Counted from the first letter of the stretch, positions 1 to 8,127 are shown. The stretch: 44,481 nucleotides of DNA from an uncultured Bacillota bacterium (GCA_949291945.1 CASEXH010000010.1:1-44481), one strand, 5' to 3'. The notes: generated by a model from the letters alone, not told the origin. Made by a program: numbers and translations.

Positions 1-10
1 CATAAATAAA

Positions 11-70
11 CTCCTTTTCGATAAGAATTGTCATATCTGTAATTCTTACCAAAAAGGAGCCATTTTTTAC
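11..70. terminator. Long hairpin terminator at window start
   Basis: Two 19-nt arms (11-29 and 41-59) pair along their whole length, allowing two G-U pairs, around an 11-nt loop. Six T follow at 65-70 on the plus strand, so it would end a plus-strand gene lying before the window. On the minus strand the hairpin is followed by a T-rich stretch and could also end the cytidine-deaminase operon. Confidence 0.7.
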
Positions 71-135
71 CAAAGCCACAAAGTTTTTTACACTACCTTA
101 TGAAGAGAAATAACCATTTCCTTCTTCGTTTACGG

Positions 136-576
136 TTATTCCTCTTCATAATGTTCCAGTTCCTCCGGAGGATATGCATGGCACCAGTGATGAGGCTGCA
201 TTTCCTTCAAAGTGACAAACAGCAGAGAATTATCTTCCGTAGTCACTCCTACCTGCACATCTTCTCCCCAGTACCGCAGTCTTTCCTGGCACACTCCACA
301 GGGTGACAGGACCTTAAAGGGAGAATCTTCATCATCTCTTACCACACACAGACAATGTGTCACCTTCTCATTATATTTGTGTGCCTCGCACATAGCCCCT
401 GCTTCTATACATAGCAACACAGAAGAATTGGCGCTTTCCAGGGCAACGCTCGTAAAATAGCTTCCCTGTTTGGTGTGTATCACAGCGGCGCCTCCCCAGC
501 CTGTGGGATATCTTTTCTTGATAAACTCTGTAGCGATTTCATACATTTTATTTTCAATTTTCAAGTCTCTCTTCAT
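136..576 (-). CDS. Cytidine/blasticidin-S deaminase-like protein
   Basis: 146 residues, the size of a homotetrameric cytidine deaminase. The zinc and catalytic elements are visible: C56-I-E58 (the C/H-x-E motif, Glu as proton shuttle) and P92-C93-G-V-C96 (the PCxxC motif), giving three Cys zinc ligands as in short bacterial CDAs. The family hydrolytically deaminates cytidine or related aminopyrimidine nucleosides. The typical N-terminal FxVGAA region is divergent, so the substrate may be an unusual nucleoside such as blasticidin S. It is last in a three-gene minus-strand operon, 11 bp after the preceding small gene, with an AAAGGAG site before the ATG. The family call is firm; the substrate is inference. 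Confidence 0.8.
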   Translation of the reverse strand: MKRDLKIENKMYEIATEFIKKRYPTGWGGAAVIHTKQGSYFTSVALESANSSVLLCIEAGAMCEAHKYNEKVTHCLCVVRDDEDSPFKVLSPCGVCQERLRYWGEDVQVGVTTEDNSLLFVTLKEMQPHHWCHAYPPEELEHYEEE

Positions 577-587
577 ATGTTTCTCCT

Positions 588-839
588 TTATCTGCCAATC
601 TTATAATCCTTCACAGAAAAATACAGCCCCTCTTCAGTAAAATGAACGGTGATATTTTTCTTTCTGTAATAATCCTGAATGCACTCCAGTGTTTTTTCTT
701 TTAATTCTTCTGTCTGGCAGCATTCCCCCGGAGGCTCTATACAGGCTGTTTTTTCATTTTTATAACTTACATGATACCTTAGATTTTTTCTTTTTAATTC
801 ACTATTCAGAATTATAATGTCCCCATAATTTATATCCAT
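588..839 (-). CDS. Small hypothetical protein
   Basis: 83 residues; I do not recognise a family. The ATG at 839 is chosen because GGAGGG lies just upstream; an in-frame start at 866 would overlap the regulator gene and lacks a ribosome binding site. The protein has a lysine-rich centre, a Cys-Cys pair near the middle and alternating hydrophobic stretches, suggesting a small alpha/beta cytoplasmic protein. It sits between the XRE regulator and the deaminase on one apparent transcript. No membrane segment is visible. Confidence 0.6.
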   Translation of the reverse strand: MDINYGDIIILNSELKRKNLRYHVSYKNEKTACIEPPGECCQTEELKEKTLECIQDYYRKKNITVHFTEEGLYFSVKDYKIGR

Positions 840-853
840 TGTTCCCTCCGCTT

Positions 854-1372
854 TTATTGTTTCCAACCGCTGAACCAGTCAGAAATAAAATCACGAATAC
901 TATTTTCATATTTTGAGATTAGAAAACTCAGGAAAATTCCTGCTATACCAATCAACAGCAGGGCTAAGGCGATGATCAGGATCCCTAAAACCGGCCATTC
1001 TGTAATATAATCATTGGCATTTGTATAGCAATTTCCCCAGGTTCTGAATTCTGACTGCTGATACATACTTGCGAAAAGGGGAAGCAGGCAGCACAGTATT
1101 GCTCCGCTTCCTGACATAAGACCGAAAATTATCCATTTTACCTTTTTATGAAATAGGTTTTTCTGAGTTTTTGTATCTTCACCATATAGAATATAATCTG
1201 CGGTCACTCCATACAATTTACACAACGCTCCAAGGTTATCTAAATCCGGATAGCTTTGTCCGGTTTCCCATTTTGAAACTGCCTGCCTTGTAACATGGAG
1301 CTGCTCCGCAAGCTTTTCCTGGGATATTCCTTTTTCTTTTCTCAACTGCTGCAGACGTTCCCCAATTTCCAT
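854..1372 (-). CDS. XRE-family regulator with C-terminal membrane segments
   Basis: 172 residues. Residues about 5-60 form a classic Cro/C1-type helix-turn-helix (core SQEKLAEQLHVTRQAVSKWE). After a charged linker come two hydrophobic stretches at roughly residues 79-101 and 127-152, so the DNA-binding domain is probably tethered to the membrane. This layout is common in Firmicutes for autoregulators of small operons. It is first in an operon with the small protein and the deaminase downstream and presumably controls them (inference). The target sites are not known. Confidence 0.85.
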   Translation of the reverse strand: MEIGERLQQLRKEKGISQEKLAEQLHVTRQAVSKWETGQSYPDLDNLGALCKLYGVTADYILYGEDTKTQKNLFHKKVKWIIFGLMSGSGAILCCLLPLFASMYQQSEFRTWGNCYTNANDYITEWPVLGILIIALALLLIGIAGIFLSFLISKYENSIRDFISDWFSGWKQ

Positions 1373-1707
1373 ATCCTCACCCCACTTTTCTCTTCACTAA
1401 AAGCATAGCAGTTTTCATCTTTCTGTACCAGCCTCAAAGGAAGACAATCCGGCAACTTCTGGTTGCGGTCTCTGCTTTTTCTGCATATCCCCCTGTAAAT
1501 CTCTGATCAGATCGTAGTTTTGACTGTATTATACAATAGAATCTTCTCTTTGAGAATAGACAGGGCTGGTTTGTGTATTTTTTGAAAATATTTTCGTTCC
1601 TTATAAAAACCTTAAAATTAAATGTTAACCTTTCTATATTCTCAGTGTACAAGGAACCAAACGGTCCCTTGTACACTGAGGGTATCAAAAATAGAAAGGA
1701 AACTATT
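1373..1707. other. Intergenic region between divergent XRE and esterase genes
   Basis: 335 bp with no convincing gene. It should hold both divergent promoters. I see TTGAAA (1582-1587) and TATAAA (1602-1607) in plus orientation, but the 14-bp spacing is too short for a normal sigma-A promoter. The notable content is the inverted repeat at 1641-1680. The minus-strand reading frame crossing this region is antisense and mostly an artefact of that palindrome. Confidence 0.5.
1641..1680. promoter_or_regulatory. 18-bp inverted repeat upstream of esterase gene
   Basis: Left arm 1641-1658 and right arm 1663-1680 are complementary at 17 of 18 positions, separated by AAAC. It lies 27 bp before the esterase ATG and just upstream of its AGAAAGGA ribosome binding site. 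No T-run follows, so it does not look like a terminator. It could be an operator for a dimeric repressor or activator, or a leader-RNA hairpin controlling expression. The binding factor is unknown. Confidence 0.6.
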
Positions 1708-3012
1708 ATGAGGAAGAAAAAACGCAAAATTTTACGCACCGTTTTATTATGTCTCTTTACGGTAATACTCCTGGCCCTTTCGGTTTTTATGCATTTTGGA
1801 GGTTTCGGTACAGGAGAAAGTGCAGATCCGAAAGAGTTTGCTTCTTATGCAGTCAGCATACAGGATATCTCCATACCAAAAGAAGCCCGGATCATTGCCC
1901 TTGGGGAAGCTACCCACGGAAATGTGGAATTCCAGGAGCTGAAGCTAGAGGTATTTAAACTTCTGGTAGAAAAATATGACGTACGGGCTTTTGCCCTGGA
2001 AGGAGACTATGGAGGCTGTGAACAGGTAAACCGTTATATACATGGCGGAGAGGGAACCGCTCTGGAAGCTGCCAGGGCCATTGGCTTTAAAATATACTAC
2101 ACCAAAGAGATGGCGGATCTTATCTCCTATATGCGGCAGTATAATGAAATCGCTGCCCCGGGAGAAGATCTCCGTTTTTACGGCTTTGATATGCGGAGAT
2201 ATGCATACAGTTTTCAGTTTTTAACAGAAGGCTGCAAGAAAGCCGGAATAGATACAGAAAGTCTGGAGTCCCTTATGGATGGCGAAAACTGGGTTGCCGG
2301 ATACAGCAATGAGGACCGGATCCGGATATTATCTCAGATAAAAGCCCAGCTTGAAAAGCAGGAAAACACAGAGCAGACAGTCCACTGTGCCGATATGCTG
2401 CTGCAATACCTGGATCTTCAAGGAAAGTTGGATGCTGAACGAGATGATCCAGTGGTATTAGATGCTCTTGCCACATTAAGAGATAAGCTTTTAGCAGAAA
2501 ACATAAACTGGATCGCCGCACAGGAATCCCGGGCCGGACATGACCGGATATTTGTAACAGGCCATAATACACATGTGGCCCGGTGGGAAAGTTCTGATTC
2601 TATGGGAAAGCTCCTTGCAGATAAAATGGGGAAAGGTTATTATGTCATTGGCACAGACTTTTATAAAACCTGCTGCAATGTTCCTGATCAGGCTTCCGGC
2701 AAGCGGACAAATCAGGTATTTTATTCCCACGATCCTCTGGCAAATGCTGCCAAAAAGGCCGGCTTACACATCTGCTGGCTGGACTTTTCCAAAATACCGT
2801 CAGGCACTCCCCTTGGAGAATTATCCAGGGATTATGTTTATCAGGGAAATCTCGGAGAGGGCTATATCTGGTATATGCGCCTGCTGCCTCCCAGCTACCG
2901 GTTGTTCCAGCCTCCTGCGACTCTCTATGACAGCATGATCTTCGTGTCAGAAGCCACGCCTATCAAGATACTGGAAGAGTCAAATACCCCAATGCAAGCA
3001 TCGAGGTATTAG
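1708..3012 (+). CDS. Erythromycin esterase-like protein, membrane-anchored
   Basis: 434 residues from the ATG at 1708, which has AGAAAGGA upstream; longer in-frame extensions run through the upstream palindrome. One N-terminal membrane helix (about residues 11-30) follows a strongly basic start, so the domain is outside the membrane. The erythromycin-esterase signature G66-E67-A-T-H70-G and the later ALEGD (around E98) and GHNTH motifs are present; in EreA/EreB the corresponding Glu and His residues act in hydrolysis of the macrolide lactone. Many family members are not resistance enzymes, so the substrate is open. The last residues (S-N-T-P-M-Q-A-S-R-Y) and stop codon come from a dispersed repeat also found at the end of pyrC. 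Confidence 0.85.
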   Translation: MRKKKRKILRTVLLCLFTVILLALSVFMHFGGFGTGESADPKEFASYAVSIQDISIPKEARIIALGEATHGNVEFQELKLEVFKLLVEKYDVRAFALEGDYGGCEQVNRYIHGGEGTALEAARAIGFKIYYTKEMADLISYMRQYNEIAAPGEDLRFYGFDMRRYAYSFQFLTEGCKKAGIDTESLESLMDGENWVAGYSNEDRIRILSQIKAQLEKQENTEQTVHCADMLLQYLDLQGKLDAERDDPVVLDALATLRDKLLAENINWIAAQESRAGHDRIFVTGHNTHVARWESSDSMGKLLADKMGKGYYVIGTDFYKTCCNVPDQASGKRTNQVFYSHDPLANAAKKAGLHICWLDFSKIPSGTPLGELSRDYVYQGNLGEGYIWYMRLLPPSYRLFQPPATLYDSMIFVSEATPIKILEESNTPMQASRY

Positions 3013-3079
3013 ACCCTCGCAGCAGTCGCCAAATGGACATGCAAGCATGCCCGCTTGGCTCGTTGCTTGCGGGAATAAA
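2977..3079 (+). repeat. Dispersed gene-end repeat, short copy
   Basis: About 103 bp matching the region 20325-20458 in opposite orientation. The first 36 bp lie inside the esterase gene and encode its C-terminal tail and TAG stop; the rest is non-coding and rich in short inverted motifs built from GCAAGC/GCTTGC and ATGCAAGCAT. Over the last 72 bp the two copies differ at only about five positions. Relative to the other copy, about 31 bp are missing between two occurrences of a GCAAGCAT-containing direct repeat. Confidence 0.85.
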
Positions 3080-3127
3080 TAATGTTCGGGGATACTGAAT
3101 TCTTAAAATCAAACTGGAGGAAATGTT

Positions 3128-3802
3128 ATGGCAAAATTGTTAGTGATAGATGATGATCCGGATATGCTGAAGCTGATACGGAAAACCTTGGAAAAAGACG
3201 GTCATCAGGTAGATGTGGAAACAGACCCTGCCCCTCTGCACCCGGACCGGTGCAGGCAGTATGATCTTATACTCTTAGATGTGATGATCCCCGGCGAAAA
3301 CGGCTTTTCTTTCTGCCGCCGTATCCGTCAGGATGTAGACTGTCCCATTTTGTTTCTCACTGCAAAAACAGAAGAGGCGGCCCTTGTAGAAGGTTTCGGT
3401 CTGGGAGGCGATGACTACATAAAAAAACCTTTCAGCCTTACTGAGATCCGTGCACGGGTGGCGGCTCATCTGCGAAGAGAAAAACGTCAGCCTACCCATA
3501 CTCTGAACCGGGGAGGTCTCCGCTTTGACATGCAGGCAAAAACCATTTCCGCACAGGAACATCTCTTGTCTTTTACTAAAGGGGAATACGGGATCTGCGA
3601 ATATCTGGCTCTCCACCCCGGCCAGGTTTTTACCAAAGAGCAGTTATATGAATCTGTTTTTGGCCTTGACGCTGAAGGGGATTCCTCTGCGATCGCAGAA
3701 CATATTAAGAACATCCGGAGCAAACTGAGAGCTGAAGATTTAAATCCGATAGAAACAGTCTGGGGGGTGGGCTATAAATGGCGAAAAGACAACCTTCTCT
3801 GA
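3128..3802 (+). CDS. OmpR/PhoB-family response regulator
   Basis: 224 residues. The receiver domain (1-115) has the acidic pair in DDDPD (8-12), phospho-acceptor D51 in LLDVMIPG, a conserved Thr in LTAKT and K100 in the KKPF motif. The C-terminal half is a winged-helix DNA-binding domain (about 125-222) ending in a typical VWGVGYKW sequence. TGGAGG precedes the ATG. It overlaps the downstream histidine kinase by 25 bp, a translationally coupled two-component pair of the VanR/VanS or PhoB class. The target regulon is unknown; the esterase gene upstream is a candidate by position only. Confidence 0.93.
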   Translation: MAKLLVIDDDPDMLKLIRKTLEKDGHQVDVETDPAPLHPDRCRQYDLILLDVMIPGENGFSFCRRIRQDVDCPILFLTAKTEEAALVEGFGLGGDDYIKKPFSLTEIRARVAAHLRREKRQPTHTLNRGGLRFDMQAKTISAQEHLLSFTKGEYGICEYLALHPGQVFTKEQLYESVFGLDAEGDSSAIAEHIKNIRSKLRAEDLNPIETVWGVGYKWRKDNLL

Positions 3803-5109
3803 CTCTTTCTTTTGTTCTTCTCCGCTTCACTGTCATTATGCTTGGCTGTATGCTGCTATGCAGTCTTTTATGGCTGGCCCTGATATCGGGGCTGCAGGCT
3901 GCCGGATTTATATATCATGGCTCTGTTTCCAACCAGCAGGCAGAAGAAATGCTGAAAGACCAGCCGGCTGTTTTTGTTGCTCCTGACGAAAATTTTCTTC
4001 CGGAATATGCTTTATTTGATACAGAGGGAACTGTACTGGAAACCAATGCAAAAGGCAGGGAACTGGATTCTCTTCGGGAATTTTACCAGACATCACCTGA
4101 GGATTTGCACATTATCCGGTATACTTACGAAGATAGGAGTACACTGGTCCTCCGCTGGCATTACCGGAGGGAATTTACTGACCCAGGACTCCGGACTCTC
4201 CTGCCGCCTTTTGAATACTTATGGTTTGCCTCTCTCGGAGCAGTCCTGGTTCTCTGTATGATTTTGAATACACTGTGGCTTCGCAGATATTTGGCCTCCA
4301 GGCTCCGCCTCTTTGGAGAAGTAAGCCAAAAAATCGGAGCCAGAGAACTGGACTTTACAGTCCCTCATGCCGGCATACGGGAATACGATCAGGCCCTGGA
4401 AGCTATGGAGCATATGCGGGAAGCCCTTTACAACTCTCTTTTCTCCCAATGGGCTGCCCGGCAGGAACGGGAAGGGGAAATCGGCGCTCTGGCCCATGAT
4501 CTGAAAACCCCTCTTACGCTGATAAGGGGAAATGGGGAACTCCTTCTGGAAGAAGACCTTTCAGAAGACTGCCGGGAAATGGCAGAGACGATCGTGTCCA
4601 GCAGCCGCCGGGCGGAAGGCTACGTGGCCGGGCTTCTGGAAGCCTGCGCAGGAGCAGAAGAAGAATTTCAGAGCTGTGACATGAACCTGATTTTTGAAGA
4701 AGCCTTTCAGAATGCCCTTCCCCTTGCAGCTTCCAAAGGAATCCTTTTAAAAAAGGATTCTGAGCTTCAGGGCGCTGCTTCTCTTCAAAAAGAACATTTT
4801 CTTCGGGCTGTGGGAAATCTTCTGGATAATGCCATAGAATATACCCCTTCAGGAGGCACAGTCTTTCTAAAAGGTTCCATGTCGGAAAAGTCCTGGCAGA
4901 TTACCGTATTCGACCAGGGGCCCGGCTTTACGAAAGAAGCTCTGGCCCACGGCACCAAACGGCTGTGGCGGGGAGATACCGGCCGCCGCCTGGACGGTCA
5001 CAGAGGGCTGGGGCTCTGGATCGCCGCACAGGTAATAAAAAATCATTCAGGGGAATTAGAATTGAACAACTGGGAAAGTGGAGGAATGGTTACGGTCCGG
5101 ATGCCGTAA
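3778..5109 (+). CDS. Sensor histidine kinase
   Basis: 443 residues. Membrane segments at about 10-38 and 146-166 flank an extracytoplasmic sensor region of about 105 residues. A HAMP-like linker follows, then the dimerisation/phosphoacceptor helix with H240 in ALAHDLKTPLTL, and a HATPase_c domain with N351 in NLLDNAIEYTP, a DQGPGF G1-box and a GLGLWIA G2-box. It starts inside the regulator gene with a G-rich ribosome binding site, so the two are made together. Autophosphorylation at H240 and transfer to D51 of the partner regulator is the expected mechanism. The ligand is not evident. Confidence 0.93.
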   Translation: MAKRQPSLTLSFVLLRFTVIMLGCMLLCSLLWLALISGLQAAGFIYHGSVSNQQAEEMLKDQPAVFVAPDENFLPEYALFDTEGTVLETNAKGRELDSLREFYQTSPEDLHIIRYTYEDRSTLVLRWHYRREFTDPGLRTLLPPFEYLWFASLGAVLVLCMILNTLWLRRYLASRLRLFGEVSQKIGARELDFTVPHAGIREYDQALEAMEHMREALYNSLFSQWAARQEREGEIGALAHDLKTPLTLIRGNGELLLEEDLSEDCREMAETIVSSSRRAEGYVAGLLEACAGAEEEFQSCDMNLIFEEAFQNALPLAASKGILLKKDSELQGAASLQKEHFLRAVGNLLDNAIEYTPSGGTVFLKGSMSEKSWQITVFDQGPGFTKEALAHGTKRLWRGDTGRRLDGHRGLGLWIAAQVIKNHSGELELNNWESGGMVTVRMP

Positions 5110-5159
5110 TCTCTCCCTTTTTAGAACATTTCTGCTGCATTATAAACGGTAAATTATCA

Positions 5160-5372
5160 TTAGCTTGACTTGTCTACATTATATAATGTCACAAAGTCCT
5201 GCACCTGCTGTAACTGCGGTTCTGTAAACTGGCTAAGGAACCGGGCGTCCCGTTCCATCCACAGTTTATACCGCCTGTCATGCTCCCTATGTAAAGTATG
5301 ACTGGATATCAACTTTAACGGCAGTTTTAGGCCAGACAGGCTGTTTTCTTTCATCCTGTCTGCACTTGTCAT
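5160..5372 (-). pseudogene. Possible remnant of a MarR-type regulator C-terminus
   Basis: A 70-codon frame with no ribosome binding site at its ATG; the open frame continues upstream to about 5411 before a stop. The sequence (for example REHDRRYKLWMERDARFLSQ followed by FTEPQLQQVQDFV) resembles the dimerisation tail of MarR-family proteins, which lies after the winged helix, but no helix-turn-helix is present. I read it as the 3' remnant of a decayed gene. The rest of the 367-bp stretch between the kinase and the DUF3784 gene holds only short AT-rich inverted repeats. Confidence 0.3.
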
Positions 5373-5441
5373 TACGACGATTGTTAGGAATATCCCAGGC
5401 CTTATGCAAATTTAGGATTTATCACTCTGTTCAACTTCACG

Positions 5442-5827
5442 ATAAATTGGAATTTATCAGCTTAACCAACTGAAAGTTACTTCTCTCTTTTATGTCTGTC
5501 AACAAGTAATAAAATAAACATAACAAACCATACTGCCCATGAAATCAAGCAACCGATTCCTGGATATTGAATATCTATGAGTATTCCCAGAAGAAACGGC
5601 AGCGACATAAATATCATTCTTTTACCATAAGACTTACACATAGCGTTTTCATCATATTTTTTTCGCTCATCTTCTGACTTCTCATTGTAACCCGCCAAGA
5701 ATTTGACAGCTTTCCCTTCTGATTTATAAAAAACTATTCCAAATAAAAAGAAAATCAGTGCCATTGTGAAATCGATTATAATACAGATTATCATATTCCT
5801 CCTTCAGTGCAGTCAATTCCAATTTAT
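5442..5827. repeat. Inverted 13-mers flanking the DUF3784 gene
   Basis: ATAAATTGGAATT at 5442-5454 recurs as its reverse complement at 5815-5827, bracketing the DUF3784 gene almost exactly. The left copy is itself part of a palindrome (GATAAATT-GG-AATTTATC). This could mark a small inserted cassette or be two copies of a regulator site. Both copies are AT-rich, so chance is possible. Confidence 0.4.
5477..5794 (-). CDS. DUF3784-family membrane protein
   Basis: 105 residues. An N-terminal hydrophobic helix (about 3-23) is followed by the DUF3784 hallmark: a Gly-Lys-Ala segment, then LAGYN, then an SEDERKKYDE-type acidic/basic stretch. Two more membrane segments follow (about 59-76 and 79-98). 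Ribosome binding site GGAGGA just before the ATG. The function of the family is unknown; its members are small Firmicute membrane proteins, often near accessory genes. It stands alone between a remnant and a methyltransferase gene. Confidence 0.75.
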   Translation of the reverse strand: MIICIIIDFTMALIFFLFGIVFYKSEGKAVKFLAGYNEKSEDERKKYDENAMCKSYGKRMIFMSLPFLLGILIDIQYPGIGCLISWAVWFVMFILLLVDRHKREK

Positions 5828-5918
5828 ATACCATATAGTCAAAGCACTTATAATGAATTTTTCAATCATAACGCACCTCTGCACAGGATAGCAGACATAG
5901 TCTCTGCTAATATTCCTA

Positions 5919-6710
5919 TCACTTTTGAAATATGTCCAGTGCATGGCTGGTAACTCCCGCTAAATCCTCCCGTTCACAGGTAGCAAAATGATATTTCAGA
6001 TATAGCTGAAAGGTTTCCTCATCCATAGAATCTATATTCTCTCTCAGAAGCAGAGCACATCCGTCTGTGGCAACATAATGAAGCCTTGTAACCGGAAAAA
6101 CAGACATCAGTTCATCTATATCTTCCTTTCGTACAAGTTCAAACAGATCCTTGGGCTCTGATTTTGCTCCAAAGGTTTCAGGGTCCAGAAGTCCTTCCCG
6201 GACATAGTCTGCAACGCTGATATTTCCCCGATGAAATCCCTCGTCAAGAAGGCAGCCATCTGAAATCACATAAGCAGCAAAAATAATGCCTCCCTGTTTA
6301 GTCACCCGGACTGCCTCACGGATCGCCTGCTCTTTATCTTCTTTGCTGTAAAGATGATAAAGAGGCCCAAGGAGCAGTGTTATGTCATAGATGTCGTCTG
6401 GAAATGCAGACAGATCCAGGGCGTTTCCCTGGCGGATGGTGATGTTTTCCTCCGGCAATGTATTTTTCCGGAAAATATCGATATTATGCTGTATTAATTC
6501 TACCCCGTCCACAGAATATCCCCGGCGTGCCAGTGCATGGGAATATCTCCCTGTGCCGGCTCCGATCTCCAGTACACGATCGCCGGGGCGTATGTACTTT
6601 TCTATATAGCGCATAGTAGTAAGGAACTCCACAGAGCCATGTTTGGGCACCAGCCGCTGGTCCTCGTCATAATGATTATAGAATTCGATCAGATATGGAT
6701 TTGTGTTCAT
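5919..6710 (-). CDS. SAM-dependent class I methyltransferase
   Basis: 263 residues. SAM-binding motif I is E49-I-G-A-G-T-G55 with the acidic end of beta-2 in GVEL, followed by an NALDL-type motif and the ITLLLGPLYHL segment (beta-4). This is a Rossmann-fold methyltransferase of the Methyltransf_11/25 type. The C-terminal 80 residues are unlike the core and probably bind substrate. AAAGGGGGC precedes the ATG. It lies 12 bp after the DUF3795 gene and is last in a long co-directional minus-strand run. The substrate cannot be told from the sequence. Confidence 0.85.
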   Translation of the reverse strand: MNTNPYLIEFYNHYDEDQRLVPKHGSVEFLTTMRYIEKYIRPGDRVLEIGAGTGRYSHALARRGYSVDGVELIQHNIDIFRKNTLPEENITIRQGNALDLSAFPDDIYDITLLLGPLYHLYSKEDKEQAIREAVRVTKQGGIIFAAYVISDGCLLDEGFHRGNISVADYVREGLLDPETFGAKSEPKDLFELVRKEDIDELMSVFPVTRLHYVATDGCALLLRENIDSMDEETFQLYLKYHFATCEREDLAGVTSHALDIFQK

Positions 6711-6722
6711 TTTTGCCCCCTT

Positions 6723-7205
6723 TTAACAGTGTTCCTGTCGCTTCTTATAGCAGATAATCTGAGGTTCTTCTCCATTGCACTTATAGGAACAGACCAGAAG
6801 ATATTCATGATCTCCCACAATCCCATAGCACCGTTCCCTTCCGGGGATTTCTATCTGATTTCCCAGGTAAATATTATTATCCTCCAACAGTTTTACCGAT
6901 TGCCCGTTAGCAAGGGGATACTCCAGATTCACGTAGAATCCATTCAGCAGATTCAGGTCTTTTACTTCCAGGCCTTCTATTTCCAGACTGTTAAATTCAT
7001 CGGTCAGTTTTTTCTTAAATTCTTCAAAGGCCGCAAAGCCTCTTTGTTTGATAATTTCAGCGGCAATGCACTTTCCTCCAAAGGGGTGTCCCTCTGTTTT
7101 TATGCAACCGCCGCAGTCCTCTCTTCGCCCACATGCTTCGCAGCAGTCCAGGCCGCAGATTGATTTCACAGCTTCACTTTCTCCCATTTTAAAACTTTCC
7201 TCCAT
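6723..7205 (-). CDS. DUF3795-like cysteine-rich protein
   Basis: 160 residues from the ATG at 7205, which overlaps the stop of the upstream gene (TGATG), pointing to coupled translation; the ATG at 7187 has an even better GGAGGA site and is an alternative. The N-terminal 46 residues carry seven Cys (17, 21, 22, 25, 31, 34, 46) in the spacing of DUF3795 proteins and probably bind zinc or an iron-sulphur centre. The C-terminal part looks like an alpha/beta domain. Function unknown. Neighbours are two methyltransferase-like genes. Confidence 0.65.
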   Translation of the reverse strand: MEESFKMGESEAVKSICGLDCCEACGRREDCGGCIKTEGHPFGGKCIAAEIIKQRGFAAFEEFKKKLTDEFNSLEIEGLEVKDLNLLNGFYVNLEYPLANGQSVKLLEDNNIYLGNQIEIPGRERCYGIVGDHEYLLVCSYKCNGEEPQIICYKKRQEHC

Positions 7206-7726
7206 CAGATATACCTTCTTACTCTTTTCATATATTCTCTGTAACGATCCCCAAATTTCCGGATACACCATCTTTCCTCTGCAAGGATGATCCAGTGGGC
7301 AGAAATCTGGAACAAGGTCACCAGCCCCAGCAGGATCCCGGACCGGGTCAAAAAGGCCATCCCCGCAAAGCAGATAAAATAGGCCACATACATGGGATTC
7401 CTGGAAAACCGGTAAAGGCCTCTCCTGTTAAATCCCGTCTCGTCCGGGAAAGAAAAATTTACCATTGCCGCCGTACATAAGCAAAGTCCCAAAATATAGC
7501 AGATCAATCCTGTATAAAACTGCCAGGAATCTCCTGGCCGGATCTTCAGAAAAAGCAAATAGAAAAATATTGCAATGTTACATATCTGGTAAATATAATA
7601 GGCAGTCTTTTCTCTGCCCTGTACCGGGGCAAAATAGGCCGCCCTGGCCAACGCCTTGGGATTTAAAATCAGCGGCAGTAAAAATCGGACTGCCAAAAAA
7701 GGCAGAAGTAAGAAAAATCCATTCAT
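7205..7726 (-). CDS. Isoprenylcysteine carboxyl methyltransferase-like membrane protein
   Basis: 173 residues with about five hydrophobic segments. The ICMT/PEMT signature is present: R109-N-P-M-Y113 near the end of a cytosolic loop, and the paired Glu E150-E151 in the last helix before a C-terminal RYREYMKRV-type stretch. These bind S-adenosylmethionine in the ICMT fold. Bacteria lack prenylated CaaX proteins, so the acceptor is probably a lipid or small molecule. The start is 5 bp after the HEPN stop codon and has no clear ribosome binding site, suggesting coupled translation. It overlaps the next gene by one base. Confidence 0.8.
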   Translation of the reverse strand: MNGFFLLLPFLAVRFLLPLILNPKALARAAYFAPVQGREKTAYYIYQICNIAIFFYLLFLKIRPGDSWQFYTGLICYILGLCLCTAAMVNFSFPDETGFNRRGLYRFSRNPMYVAYFICFAGMAFLTRSGILLGLVTLFQISAHWIILAEERWCIRKFGDRYREYMKRVRRYI

Positions 7727-7731
7727 AACAA

Positions 7732-8127
7732 CTACAGATCCATTGATTTTAATTTATTCACTGTGTCATACATAATAGCAAGGCATTTTTCAAATTCTTC
7801 TTTAGATACAGTGTGAAAATTATCACTGGGATAACGTGCGTCAAAATAAAAATCTGTGAGATAAGACAAGCCTATGATGTCCAGATTTAATTCCGGATTT
7901 ATATCGTTAAGCTTGGCTGCAATTTTTCTCATATTATTTTTTCTGAGCAGATCCGAAACATCTTCCTCTAACAGCAACCGTTCTAAATATCCCTTTAAAA
8001 ATTTTTCGGCAATCTGCTGACACTGCACTGCCAATTGGTTATAAAATGTATTCCCGGTTTTTAATACCGCTTCCAAATATTCCAGATCATTTTCTGCTAT
8101 ATCGAGATACGTATTTTTGATTATCAT
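7732..8127 (-). CDS. HEPN domain protein
   Basis: 131 residues from the ATG at 8127, which has GGAGGC 5 nt upstream. The pattern of an N-terminal ENDLEYLEAVL helix followed by NQLAVQCQQIAEKFLKGYLE matches HEPN domains, all-helical proteins that usually pair with a MNT-type nucleotidyltransferase or act as RNases. The canonical RNase motif Rx4-6H is not evident, and no nucleotidyltransferase gene is adjacent. The reading frame is open upstream through the remnant of an M23 peptidase gene, so a longer 197-residue product from a TTG at 8325 is formally possible. Confidence 0.75.
   Translation of the reverse strand: MIIKNTYLDIAENDLEYLEAVLKTGNTFYNQLAVQCQQIAEKFLKGYLERLLLEEDVSDLLRKNNMRKIAAKLNDINPELNLDIIGLSYLTDFYFDARYPSDNFHTVSKEEFEKCLAIMYDTVNKLKSMDL

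Noticed and set aside
1434..1739. 101-codon minus-strand frame across the esterase leader
   Set aside because: It reads through the inverted repeat and the antisense of the esterase signal region; no ribosome binding site.
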